Shown: positions 24,901 to 33,327 of the stretch, piece by piece
How positions within the stretch are numbered: the stretch's first letter is position 1
Layout: each line of letters opens with the position of its first letter
NCBI RefSeq assembly: GCF_900130055.1
Contig: NZ_FQXU01000004.1
Location: forward strand, 124,001 to 188,000
Reading direction: 5' to 3'
From: Clostridium intestinale DSM 6191
Lineage (GTDB): Bacteria; Bacillota; Clostridia; Clostridiales; Clostridiaceae
Length of the DNA: 64,000 bases
The notes under the pieces: generated by a model
What the model saw: only the letters and a program-made list of their open reading frames with translations
Databases searched by the model: none
Told to the model about the DNA's origin: nothing
Program-made: the position numbers and the translations under genes

Positions 24901-25524
24901 TCATAAATTAATCTCCGCAATCCATGTAAAATTTCCTACATGTTCAAAAGAAATCATTAGGCCCATCTGCTCTATGTACTTTCTTAAATCCTCAACTATA
25001 AAAAATTTCTTACTTTCTATAAACTCCCACAAATCATCTCTATCATTTCTGAGAAAGCTTTCTTTATGCTCTTTTTTAAGGTGCATATTTTCAAACATGA
25101 AATCTATCAAGATAACTCTACTATTATCACTAATTGATAACATATTAGAAAGAACTTGTTGTTGTTCTTTTTCATTAAGTCCATGTAACACATATGAAGA
25201 TACTGCGATATCAGCCTTTTGCTTTATGATAGGTGCATCAAAAATACTGCTTTCAACAAATTTCATGTTAGGATATTTTCCTTTACCAACTTCAATCATT
25301 TCAACATTTTTATCTATGCCAATAATAGTTAACTTTTCACTTAATGGGCCACATAGATTACCTGTCCCACAACCAAAATCAACTATAGTTTTCACTTTAT
25401 AGCTTAAAATCTTCTCTCTTATCTTTACAAAAGTTTCTTCATACTTATCAAATAATCCAAGTTCATCATCTGATTTCTCTTGAATCATCTTGTCATACAG
25501 AATTCCTTTATTTAAAGTTTTCAT
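24901..25524 (-). CDS. Class I SAM-dependent methyltransferase
   Basis: A 207-residue methyltransferase. Motif I is VDFGCGTGNL, strand 2 ends TIIGIDKN, and ADIAVSSYVLHGL is motif IV, a layout shared with the YrrT group. Substrate unknown. The 58-bp gap before it contains two AGGYYCATSA-type repeat units. Confidence 0.82.
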   Translation of the reverse strand: MKTLNKGILYDKMIQEKSDDELGLFDKYEETFVKIREKILSYKVKTIVDFGCGTGNLCGPLSEKLTIIGIDKNVEMIEVGKGKYPNMKFVESSIFDAPIIKQKADIAVSSYVLHGLNEKEQQQVLSNMLSISDNSRVILIDFMFENMHLKKEHKESFLRNDRDDLWEFIESKKFFIVEDLRKYIEQMGLMISFEHVGNFTWIAEINL

Positions 25525-25554
25525 ATATTACACCTCTTTTATATAACTCATGTT

Positions 25555-25577
25555 TTGATGAACCTCTTGATATACCT
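25555..25577 (-). repeat. AGGYYCATSA repeat, two units
   Basis: GATGAACCT (25557-25565) and GATATACCT (25569-25577), 12 bp apart. Read on the minus strand they are AGGTATATC and AGGTTCATC. They begin 6 bp after the lipoprotein gene stop and match units in other gaps of the window. Confidence 0.6.
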
Positions 25578-25582
25578 ATTCA

Positions 25583-26092
25583 TTACAATTGTTCAAACTC
25601 AATAATATCATCTAGATTAAATATCCTCTCCTTACTCTCCTCACTATGTGTTACCCAAGAAATTTTTACTTCTGCTGATTTAAATATTTCTTTAATATCA
25701 TCTTCCTTAAGTCCGTTTGAATAAATCACAATTTTTTCTCCATAAGAAGCGAAATTTGTCCCTTTATTGTCTTCACTATAACCTTTTCCAAACCAATACC
25801 TATCTTTATATTGTTTTTGTATAACTTCTTTGATGCTTGGTACTGAAATATTCCTATTTGATATTTTATTTGAATGCTCTACATCTAATGCAAACTCAAT
25901 ATTTTTAAAATCCTCCTTTTTAGGATTCTCTAATTCTTTAGTTCCTACTAATTTATACTCTTCTTCTGTAAGATTAGACACATTAAGTTTTAAAATAAAT
26001 TTAGGTTCATCTTTGATTTCATTTATATTGCATCCTGTTATAATAAAAGATACTCCAAGTATAAGTATAATAACCTTAATAAAATTTTTCAT
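25583..26092 (-). CDS. Lipoprotein, function unknown
   Basis: A 169-residue protein with a lipoprotein signal peptide: basic start, hydrophobic core, lipobox ITGC (Cys21). It should be anchored on the outer face of the membrane. The mature part is charged with no recognised fold. AAAGGAGGAG precedes the ATG at 26092. The gene is flanked on both sides by AGGYYCATSA-type repeats in the same orientation. Confidence 0.75.
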   Translation of the reverse strand: MKNFIKVIILILGVSFIITGCNINEIKDEPKFILKLNVSNLTEEEYKLVGTKELENPKKEDFKNIEFALDVEHSNKISNRNISVPSIKEVIQKQYKDRYWFGKGYSEDNKGTNFASYGEKIVIYSNGLKEDDIKEIFKSAEVKISWVTHSEESKERIFNLDDIIEFEQL

Positions 26093-26142
26093 AAGTTCTC
26101 CTCCTTTCCAATATATAAATCACCTACTTATAATCATCCCCC

Positions 26143-26172
26143 GATGGGCCTCTTGATGCACCTCATGAATCT
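26143..26172 (-). repeat. AGGYYCATSA repeat, three units, overlapping a stop codon
   Basis: GATGGGCCT (26143-26151), GATGCACCT (26155-26163) and CATGAATCT (26164-26172). On the minus strand the first unit read (AGATTCATG) supplies the last codon and TGA stop of the peptidase gene at 26163-26906. Confidence 0.6.
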
Positions 26173-26906
26173 ACCTTTAAATAATTCTTTTTGATGAAAT
26201 CTATCCATTTATCTTGTAGTTGTTTTTCATTTATCATAAAAATATATTTAAATTCATTTGGGTATTTTATTAAATTACGCAACTTATCATATCCAAACTC
26301 CTCAACTATTGATTCTATTATTGTATATGAATATTGATATCCATCACGATCAAAAAACGTTGAAAAATCATCTCCGGTATCTAAATCTTTAAATGTTGGA
26401 ACTTTATTATTTGTTAATCCCTTCTGTACAGTTTCCTTAATCCAATCATCATTATTGTCTTTAGCCTCAAAACATGCAATACCTTCATTTAGCCATCTTG
26501 GTATATCTTTATTTATCTTGTTAACTATGATATGTACAAACTCATGAACTGCTGTTTTTAATACATTATCAAAATCTGAACCTGGTGGAGGATTCATAGG
26601 TGATGCTATTATAATTTTATCCTCACTAAGCCCCCCTCTTATCCAATTAGGTGCATCAGAAAGCCCTAAAGCAAGATGGAGCAGCTTCAAATCCGAATAA
26701 ACTTCAATAACTAACTTATCATCAAGCTTTTGATTTAAATTACTTGTTATTCTATGATAATTTTTTTCAAGATCATCTAATACTTTATCTATACACCTCT
26801 CATCAAATTCCATATAATAAACAATAAAATTATCAGTTTCTTTTACTAAATTTAATGTGTTCTCTTTCTGACTATCTATCTTGTTAAAATCTATATCATT
26901 TGCCAT
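26163..26906 (-). CDS. Peptidase MA-like gluzincin metalloprotease
   Basis: A 247-residue protein with the zinc motif HEFVH and the downstream WLNEGIA segment that supplies the glutamate ligand in gluzincins of the peptidase MA group. No signal peptide is visible, so it may act inside the cell. The ATG at 26906 follows CAGGAG; a TTG 18 bp earlier has no ribosome-binding site. It lies 18 bp after the acyltransferase gene, likely one unit. Confidence 0.78.
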   Translation of the reverse strand: MANDIDFNKIDSQKENTLNLVKETDNFIVYYMEFDERCIDKVLDDLEKNYHRITSNLNQKLDDKLVIEVYSDLKLLHLALGLSDAPNWIRGGLSEDKIIIASPMNPPPGSDFDNVLKTAVHEFVHIIVNKINKDIPRWLNEGIACFEAKDNNDDWIKETVQKGLTNNKVPTFKDLDTGDDFSTFFDRDGYQYSYTIIESIVEEFGYDKLRNLIKYPNEFKYIFMINEKQLQDKWIDFIKKNYLKVDS

Positions 26907-26924
26907 ATCAAAACACTCCTGCAA

Positions 26925-27548
26925 TTAATTCAACTTGTCTATATTCCCACTAATAATATTTTCTAAATTCCCTTGAACAACTTCATCATCCCAATTCCAC
27001 CATTGTAATTCCATTAACTTATCTATCACATCTTCTGAAAAACGCTTCTTGATTTCTTTTGATGGCACCCCACCTACTATTGTATATGGTGGAACATCCT
27101 TGGTTATAACAGCTCTTGTACCAACTACTGCACCATCACCTATATGAACTCCTTGCATAATCACAGCTTCATATCCTATCCACACATCATTTCCTATTAC
27201 TATGTCTCCTTTGTTGTCCCAAGCTTCTGTTACATTAACATCATTAATTCCCCAGTCTTCAGTAAATAAGGGGAACGGATAGTTTGATAATGAGGACATC
27301 TTATGGTTTCCAGCTGTAAAAATGAATTTAGCACCACAGGCAATTGAGCAATATTTTCCTATGATTAAGCTGTCCTTATTTACAGGATAATGGTATAATA
27401 CATTATTTATCTCAAAGTCCCTTGGATCATTTACAAAATCATTATAAATTGTATACTCTCCAACCATAATGTTGGAATTTGTAATGGTTGGCTTCAAGTA
27501 TATTGTTTGCTTGTCATTTCTTCTAGGATAAATTTTATTACAATTCAT
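26925..27548 (-). CDS. Hexapeptide-repeat acyltransferase, Vat/CatB (xenobiotic acyltransferase) family
   Basis: A 207-residue left-handed beta-helix acetyltransferase. The family pattern is clear: ILYHYP-type loop, IGKYCSIACGAKFIFTAGNH (catalytic His in AGNH), GDIVIGNDVWIG, and PYTIVGGVPSKEIKKRFS then WWNW. Vat and CatB enzymes acetylate streptogramin A or chloramphenicol. The N-terminal KIYP and LYHYP segments favour the Vat side. Whether it gives resistance cannot be told from sequence. Confidence 0.8.
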   Translation of the reverse strand: MNCNKIYPRRNDKQTIYLKPTITNSNIMVGEYTIYNDFVNDPRDFEINNVLYHYPVNKDSLIIGKYCSIACGAKFIFTAGNHKMSSLSNYPFPLFTEDWGINDVNVTEAWDNKGDIVIGNDVWIGYEAVIMQGVHIGDGAVVGTRAVITKDVPPYTIVGGVPSKEIKKRFSEDVIDKLMELQWWNWDDEVVQGNLENIISGNIDKLN

Positions 27549-27642
27549 ATTAACTCCTATAGATTTAAGATTTCTCTTTTTTATATAATTTTAAGTTATT
27601 ATTCTTTAACTCTTATTCATGTAGTAAGAAGATTATTTATTG

Positions 27643-28098
27643 CTATCTTAATTTTTTATTGTATATTTTTATACTTCCACCTGAGTATTCAATACCATCA
27701 TCAAGATACTGCCATCCAGTTTTTTCATAATAATTGTTACTATCGGTATAAAGAAAAATTTCTTCATAACCCTTTTTTCTGCAATAATCAATCAAAAATA
27801 GCTGTAACTCTTGTCCAATATTTTTACTTCTATATTCCTCTTTAACAAATAATGCAGACAGCCATGGACAAAGGTCTTGTCTGCTTAATAAATCGCTTCT
27901 CCATAATCCTACAGTTCCAACCGGCTTATTATCCATGAGAGCAATAAAAGTTAACGGTAGTAGATTCTTTTTCAAACTATTTTTTACTATACTTTCCCAA
28001 AAAGCATAATTATCTTCATTGCCAAATTCTTTCCAAAGCCAATCTATTACAGTATCTAAACATTCTTCATGGTCTACTAAGTGTTCGATAATTAACAT
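27643..28098 (-). CDS. GNAT family N-acetyltransferase
   Basis: A 151-residue GNAT protein. SALFVKEEYRSKNIGQELQL is the acetyl-CoA loop, with Asn in place of the usual first Gly. FLYTDSNNYYEKTGWQYLD is the C-terminal motif. Its ribosome-binding site, AAGGGGCTG, lies in the tail of the methyltransferase remnant just upstream (28100-28566). Substrate unknown. Confidence 0.78.
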   Translation of the reverse strand: MLIIEHLVDHEECLDTVIDWLWKEFGNEDNYAFWESIVKNSLKKNLLPLTFIALMDNKPVGTVGLWRSDLLSRQDLCPWLSALFVKEEYRSKNIGQELQLFLIDYCRKKGYEEIFLYTDSNNYYEKTGWQYLDDGIEYSGGSIKIYNKKLR

Positions 28099-28099
28099 A

Positions 28100-28566
28100 T
28101 TAAATCAGCCCCTTTCTTCGTATTATATTATCACAACATCCTCCAAAAATTTTAAATCCCTCATTATACAATAACCTCATTTTTGATGCTAATTCCTCAG
28201 GAGATGTTGATTTCAGTTCTTTAGAACTATCTAACTCCTCTAATTCAAAATCTGAAGCATTAGCTTGTAAGCCTAAAATAGATTAGTCTGCCATAAATGG
28301 AACTCTTCTGATGACCTTTCATCAAAGATAGTTTCCCCTTTATAAGCATCTCCAACACAACCCATTAATCCTCCTATGAATATTTTTTGTGATGGATATT
28401 TACTCTTTATCTCTTTTAAAAACCTAACATTATCTAATATGATATTTTCATCATAACATGAAGCTAATACTCTATCTCTATTAGCTCTTCTACTTGGTGT
28501 TGAGATCATTATTGGAATATCAAATTTCACTTCTACATCAATATATATCTTGAATTTAAAAAGCAA
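28100..28566 (-). pseudogene. Remnant of a homocysteine S-methyltransferase-type gene
   Basis: Two frames together resemble a homocysteine S-methyltransferase. The upstream frame has RANRDRVLAS, IFIGGLMGCVGDAYKGE and FHLWQTNLF, then a stop. The next frame continues ILGLQANAS, ELKSTSPEELA and FKIFGGCC, the last being the zinc-binding Cys pair. About 100 residues between the halves are missing, the reading frame shifts at the junction, and the N-terminal region with its first catalytic part is absent. The 97-residue open frame at 28273-28566 is therefore not an intact gene. Confidence 0.75.
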
Positions 28567-28605
28567 CTAATAAAATCATTACTCAACTGCCTAGCCCCCT
28601 TTAAA

Positions 28606-29469
28606 TTATCTGTATTCCACTTTAAATTCATCAGTCTCATGTCCAAACACAACCTCTATGTATGGATAATGATCTACAAACTCTTTTAATTTTAGGAAAC
28701 TTTTTCGCCCTTCCTTAATATTTGATGAATATTTTCCAGTTTCAACTCCAATTTCGAATCCTTTTTTGGTGCTACAAATATCACCCATAATCAGAACTTT
28801 TGACTCTTGACCATTAATTAGATAAGAAATGTGTCCTTCCGTATGTCCTGGAGTAGAAATTGCCCAAAGAGAACCATCTCCAAAAATATCTATGCATTTT
28901 CCCAATATAGGCATATCTTGTCCATGTAGAATATCTATTTTTTGTATATCTATCTTGTTTGCAAAAAAGTCAGAGTATACTAACAGAAAAATCCCTACCT
29001 CTTTTTCTCCATATCCATATATATATGGTATTTCTTTTGGCAATGATGGTACTCCTGCTGCATGTTCATGAATGTGGGTTAAAAAAACGCCCTTTAAATT
29101 TATAGATCTTTTCTCAAGTTGTTTTTCAACCCCCTCTGAATCTTTTTCTTGAAAATGCCTTTTTTTAAAATAAAATTTACTAAGAATACCTTTAAAATTA
29201 CCTTCAGCTTTTGTTGAAAAAGTGCTGTCAAATCCTGTGTCTATCAAATAATCCCCATATTTTTCATGCCTAAGTATATGAGCTAGTACTGGTATTTTAG
29301 CATACCCACCTTTTATTTGTTTAGCACCTTCATTCTTTAAATTAATCAATCCTGATACCTTACAAATAATTGTTCCAGTCTTTAATGTTTCAATACTAAT
29401 TGAAGAAGAATTTTTAAACACTGAATCCCATTCCTTAAATTCTGATTTCTTAACCGTAAAGTTTCTCAT
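28606..29469 (-). CDS. Metallo-beta-lactamase-fold hydrolase with an altered metal motif
   Basis: A 287-residue protein of the lactonase-like MBL group. Later motifs are normal: TPGHTEGH, MGDICS and FGHETDEF. The main motif, however, reads THIHEHAAG (residues 131-139) instead of HxHxDH: one residue is missing and Asp is replaced by Glu. It may still bind one metal or be inactive. DNA reads cleanly through the site with no frameshift. GAGGGA precedes the ATG at 29469. Confidence 0.75.
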   Translation of the reverse strand: MRNFTVKKSEFKEWDSVFKNSSSISIETLKTGTIICKVSGLINLKNEGAKQIKGGYAKIPVLAHILRHEKYGDYLIDTGFDSTFSTKAEGNFKGILSKFYFKKRHFQEKDSEGVEKQLEKRSINLKGVFLTHIHEHAAGVPSLPKEIPYIYGYGEKEVGIFLLVYSDFFANKIDIQKIDILHGQDMPILGKCIDIFGDGSLWAISTPGHTEGHISYLINGQESKVLIMGDICSTKKGFEIGVETGKYSSNIKEGRKSFLKLKEFVDHYPYIEVVFGHETDEFKVEYR

Positions 29470-29509
29470 ATCTATCCCTCACCATGTGTCCTTGATACAA
29501 ACTCATCCC

Positions 29510-29685
29510 TCAAAATTGAATAACAGCCTTTGTAATTTCTGTTACAAGGCCTTTGTTTTGAAATTTTTTCCCTAAACAGTATTCAATTTCTCCAAAATGG
29601 TTATTATTATCTATTAATAAATAAGCAATTTTCCCTATATGCTCATTTGTTTCTTTTAATATAATTGCCCCCTTTAATTCATCTA
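29510..29685 (-). pseudogene. Fragment of a RimL-type GNAT acetyltransferase gene
   Basis: An open stretch without start codon encodes KGAIILKETNEHIGKIAYL, then EIEYCLGKKFQNKGLVTEIT, then ends KAVIQF and TGA. This is the acetyl-CoA-binding middle of a RimJ/RimL GNAT protein; both ends are missing. It lies just after the stop of the three-domain gene at 29692-31608. Confidence 0.7.
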
Positions 29686-29691
29686 CTTAAT

Positions 29692-31608
29692 CTACTTTAA
29701 TTTCTTCCACTCACTAGCTTTTATCTGAAAAATTGGATAAGCAACATTACTAAAAGGCCAGTTCTCTTTAATCCATTTCTCAACTGTTTTATAAAGAGCT
29801 CTCTCTATCTCAATTTCTCTGGCCCACAGATATACTTCTGCATCAAAACATTGTTTATCGCTTGGATTTATATAAACACAACCTAAGCATAATTTTTCAT
29901 CTAAAGTCATTACCGTATATACAAATGTTTCTCTATTTTCAAACTCTTTTTCATGTCTATATAAATCCTCTAAATTTTCTTCAATTTTCATATTCTCTTC
30001 TGGCCAGGTATCATCATCTATTTCTGAATAAAGCTCTCTAATGTGCTTTCTACTGAACATTACTGCTTCATAATCTTTCTCTAAATCCCCTACCGTTAAC
30101 ATTCTTAGCCTAAAACTCTCTGTTTCCAGAGCTTTAGGAACTATAAATTCTTTAGGAACAAATTCTTCTATCATATTTTTCTCATCCAACATTACTATAT
30201 ATTTCATAATATCCACCAAATCATCAGTATCAACTGCATAACTTGCATGTTCTTTAACCTTCTTAGATGCATTAATTGCAATAGATTTACTACAGAAATT
30301 AAACAGGGGAATATCTGTTGTTCCATCACCAACTGCAATACATTCTTCAGGATTTATATTATTTTTCATGCAAAAACCCTTTAAATACTCAACCTTATTT
30401 TCTGATTTAATATAATTTATAATCTCTCCAGTGAATCTTCCATCTATGACTTCATACGCGCTTCCATAATAGCCATCAAATCCCCAAATATCACAGGCAA
30501 CTTTAGCTACTTGTTTTGGTCCTACAGTAATTACAATGCACTTAATACCTTGGCTATGTAATAATTCAATTACATTTCTAATATTTTTTAGAGGCTTTAC
30601 AACCTCTAGAAATGAATGTTTAATTTTACTTTCCTCTAATCCAAAAAGTAATTTTGCTCTAAGATAATCTGCCTCTATATAATCAATTTTGCCAGTTTCT
30701 TCTTTCTCCTGTATTGAAGAATGCTCTTTTTCCATGCCATTTAAAATACAGGGTAACATTACAGAATGTATTTCTCTAATCAATGTATCATCTAAATCAA
30801 AACAAACAAGTTTATGTTTTTTAATTTCATAATCACTTAAAGGCTTTTTCCCCAAGTACAAGTCCATAGTGTCATAAATATTAATTTCTCCCCCAAACTT
30901 ATTTATAGCCTCTGTTATTCCATTATATAAATTGTTTTTTAAATCCTCAGCGCACTGTCTATGATCTGAATAAGTTTCTAGAAGAGATATGTATTCACTA
31001 GCTTTTAATTTTCTTGTTTTTCTGTAAATCTTACTTTTTATATCTGTAAATCCGTACTTCTCTAATATTTGTGTATATTTTTTGCAGGCGTCTTCATTAA
31101 ATTCAGTTGGCTCCTTATCTGATGGTTTAAACTTTCTATACACTTTTCTGATTTCTCTATGTATTTTATCATCATCACGATTTACAAATGGGTGATTCCA
31201 AAACAAAGCTATTGTTCCACCAGGTTTTAATAAATCATAAACTTTCTTAAATCCTACGTCCTCTGGTATCCAATGAAATGCTGTTGCAGAGTATACAAGA
31301 TCATATTGATCTTTCTCACTAATAAAGTCTTCAAAACCTATATTTTGAACTTTAAAATTCCTAAAAGAAGAAAATTTTTCTTTAACGTATCTAGCTAAAT
31401 CCTCTCCAAGTTCAATAGCCGTAACACTACAGCCTGCCTCTAAAATTGGCAATGTAGCTTGTCCCGTTCCTATCCCTATTTCAAGTGCACTTTTAGAGTT
31501 ATTTAATTCCCCATAATCAATAATATCTTCAAATAATCCTTCACTATAGGTTGGTCTATACTTATCATAGTTTAATGGATCTTCATTAAACTTTAATCTT
31601 AAATCCAT
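29692..31608 (-). CDS. Three-domain protein: SAM methyltransferase, HAD phosphatase, GNAT acetyltransferase
   Basis: One 638-residue reading frame joins three enzymes. Residues 1-255 are a class I methyltransferase (LEIGIGTGQ at 42-50; FHWIPED; GGTIALFWNHP). Residues 264-475 are a HAD hydrolase of the SerB-like group: nucleophile motif DLDDT (271-275), ITVGP as motif II, and GDGTTD (428-433) as motif IV. Residues 490-638 are a GNAT-type domain (LRMLTVGDLEKDYEAVMFS; LGCVYINPS; EVYLWAR). All catalytic motifs look intact. Acting on one substrate in sequence is possible but unproven. AAGGGG precedes the ATG at 31608. Confidence 0.85.
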   Translation of the reverse strand: MDLRLKFNEDPLNYDKYRPTYSEGLFEDIIDYGELNNSKSALEIGIGTGQATLPILEAGCSVTAIELGEDLARYVKEKFSSFRNFKVQNIGFEDFISEKDQYDLVYSATAFHWIPEDVGFKKVYDLLKPGGTIALFWNHPFVNRDDDKIHREIRKVYRKFKPSDKEPTEFNEDACKKYTQILEKYGFTDIKSKIYRKTRKLKASEYISLLETYSDHRQCAEDLKNNLYNGITEAINKFGGEINIYDTMDLYLGKKPLSDYEIKKHKLVCFDLDDTLIREIHSVMLPCILNGMEKEHSSIQEKEETGKIDYIEADYLRAKLLFGLEESKIKHSFLEVVKPLKNIRNVIELLHSQGIKCIVITVGPKQVAKVACDIWGFDGYYGSAYEVIDGRFTGEIINYIKSENKVEYLKGFCMKNNINPEECIAVGDGTTDIPLFNFCSKSIAINASKKVKEHASYAVDTDDLVDIMKYIVMLDEKNMIEEFVPKEFIVPKALETESFRLRMLTVGDLEKDYEAVMFSRKHIRELYSEIDDDTWPEENMKIEENLEDLYRHEKEFENRETFVYTVMTLDEKLCLGCVYINPSDKQCFDAEVYLWAREIEIERALYKTVEKWIKENWPFSNVAYPIFQIKASEWKKLK

Positions 31609-31730
31609 TTCATCACCCCTTCACAAAATAATGATTTACACTTCTAATTTTTCATATATAATATGGATATTATACCATTTAATTCATGTTATTACTTTAG
31701 TCTTTTTAAAATATAATTACAGTCAATATA

Positions 31731-31774
31731 GAAAAACACCCTATAATCCATTTCTGAATAATAGAGTGCTCCTC
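31731..31774 (-). terminator. Terminator after the DapF-like gene
   Basis: Minus strand CACTCTAT pairs with ATAGGGTG, followed by TTTTT. The loop, TATTCAGAAATGGAT, is nearly the same as in the terminator at 47434-47475. Confidence 0.7.
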
Positions 31775-31781
31775 AAATAAA

Positions 31782-32642
31782 TCAACTAAAATCCTCAATA
31801 AGTTCATCACTTAAAACACCTTCTGCTATTTGTCTAACTTCCCCTGTCATTCTTACATTCCACTCATCATCTATTTCAATAATAAGCGCTCCCCCCAACA
31901 TTTTTATCTTTATTTCATTATCAACTAGATTTTTCTTTTTTAAAACACTAGCTACTGCACAGGAAGAACTTCCTGATGCTAATGTAAAACCTGCTCCTCT
32001 TTCCCATATAAGAATTTCAGCTTCATTTCTTGATAAAACTTTTGCAAACTGGACATTAGTTCTATTAGGAAACATCTCATGATTTTGTATAAGCTTACCA
32101 TAGGTTTTTATCTCATCTATATCTAAATTATCTTTAATGATTACACAATGAGGATTTCCCATAGATACACAGTTTACTTCATATTCCTTATCATCAACTT
32201 CTAACTTTTCTCCTACTACTTCTTCCATAATAAAACTTGTAGGAATTTCTTTAGAATTAAAATTTGCCTTACCCATATCAACTGATATCCTCTTAGCCTT
32301 TTTATTTGAAGTTTCTCCAACTATATTAGCCCTAACTATGCCACCTTTTGTCTCAACTGTGAAGTCCTTATTACTAGTAAATCCATAATCATAAACATAT
32401 TTGCAAAATATTCTTAGACCATTTCCGCTTTTTTCTGCTTCTGAACCATCAGGATTAAAAATCTTTAAACCAAAATCTGCTTTAACTGATTTCACTTTAA
32501 GTAAAATTCCATCTGATCCTATTCCAAAATTCACGTTGCATATTCTTTGTATTGCTTCTTCAGTTAACTTAAAACTTATATTTTCTTCATCTAAAACTAT
32601 GTATTCATTTCCTAATCCATGTGTTTTCACAAAATTGTTCAT
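31782..32642 (-). CDS. Diaminopimelate epimerase-like protein with Ser at both catalytic Cys positions
   Basis: A 286-residue protein with the DapF fold and signatures: FVKTHGLGNEYIVLD, FNPDGSEAE, SMGNPHCV, NRTNVQF and ERGAGFTLA. True DapF enzymes use two cysteines, in ECGNG and ACGTG. Here these read KSGNG (Ser72) and ASGSS (Ser223). So ordinary two-base racemisation by Cys is not expected; it may be a repurposed paralogue. The ATG at 32642 follows GGGGAG; the longer frame upstream has no such site. No other lysine-pathway gene lies nearby. Confidence 0.82.
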   Translation of the reverse strand: MNNFVKTHGLGNEYIVLDEENISFKLTEEAIQRICNVNFGIGSDGILLKVKSVKADFGLKIFNPDGSEAEKSGNGLRIFCKYVYDYGFTSNKDFTVETKGGIVRANIVGETSNKKAKRISVDMGKANFNSKEIPTSFIMEEVVGEKLEVDDKEYEVNCVSMGNPHCVIIKDNLDIDEIKTYGKLIQNHEMFPNRTNVQFAKVLSRNEAEILIWERGAGFTLASGSSSCAVASVLKKKNLVDNEIKIKMLGGALIIEIDDEWNVRMTGEVRQIAEGVLSDELIEDFS

Positions 32643-32676
32643 ATCAAGTTCTCCCCAATCTACATTTATAATATAA

Positions 32677-32709
32677 AACACCGTAAAATTTTTTAAATAA
32701 TACGGTGTT
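32677..32709 (-). terminator. Terminator between Nudix and DapF-like genes
   Basis: AACACCGTA (32677-32685) and TACGGTGTT (32701-32709) form a perfect 9-bp stem, 11 bp after the Nudix gene stop, with a T-rich 3' side on the minus strand. Confidence 0.7.
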
Positions 32710-32720
32710 ACGTACCTATA

Positions 32721-33278
32721 TTAAAATTTTATCATATTAATATGCATCAATGCATGAAATAAAGCTGTAACATTCAAAGCTTGTAAAAATTTATTCTCCT
32801 TAAGGTCATAGATTACATCATCTAAAGGTTTTAAAACAACCTCTATTTGTTCTGTATCATCTAAATGAGTATCTGAGGTTAATTCTGCATCTAAAGCTAG
32901 AAAGCAATAAGTAAGATTAGTATGGTTTGCGGGATTAGCAGAAATAGTACAAGTATGAACAAACTCCTTAGCTGTATATCCTGTTTCCTCCATTAATTCT
33001 CTTTTTATTGCATCAACTGGTGCCTTATCTGTTACCTCAACCCCTCCTGATGGCAACTCTAAGAGAGTTTTTTGAGCTCCATGTCTATATTGCTTAACTA
33101 GTACAACTTCTTTTTCTTTAGTTATTGCAACAACATTTACCCAAGCCGGATATTCAAACACATAATAGGGTTCCACTATCTTTCCGCTTGGCATTCTACA
33201 GGTATCTGCACGTAGAGAAATCCATCTATCCTTAACAATATGTTCAGATTTTAATATCTCCCATTCAAAGTTTTCCAT
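32721..33278 (-). CDS. Nudix hydrolase, ADP-ribose pyrophosphatase-like
   Basis: A 185-residue Nudix protein of the ADP-sugar type (QYRHGAQKTLLELPSGGVE). The Nudix box ends RELMEETGY with the metal-binding glutamates intact; the first Glu of the box is not in its usual place. Probably splits ADP-ribose or a similar nucleoside diphosphate derivative. AAGGGAG precedes the ATG at 33278. The HIT gene upstream ends 49 bp away. Confidence 0.83.
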   Translation of the reverse strand: MENFEWEILKSEHIVKDRWISLRADTCRMPSGKIVEPYYVFEYPAWVNVVAITKEKEVVLVKQYRHGAQKTLLELPSGGVEVTDKAPVDAIKRELMEETGYTAKEFVHTCTISANPANHTNLTYCFLALDAELTSDTHLDDTEQIEVVLKPLDDVIYDLKENKFLQALNVTALFHALMHINMIKF

Positions 33279-33327
33279 GTACTTTCTCCCTTAAATTATT
33301 GAGAATACCATTATATTAAAGCAAGCT

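Noticed and set aside
26925-27548. Calling the gene a proven streptogramin or chloramphenicol resistance determinant
   Set aside because: The family is clear, but many chromosomal members do not give resistance; only the family name is supported.
28273-28566. 97-residue frame as an intact gene
   Set aside because: It covers only a middle part of a homocysteine methyltransferase, and the next part follows in another frame; treated as a pseudogene.
31782-32642. Naming the gene dapF
   Set aside because: Both catalytic cysteines are serines, so the standard function is not supported.
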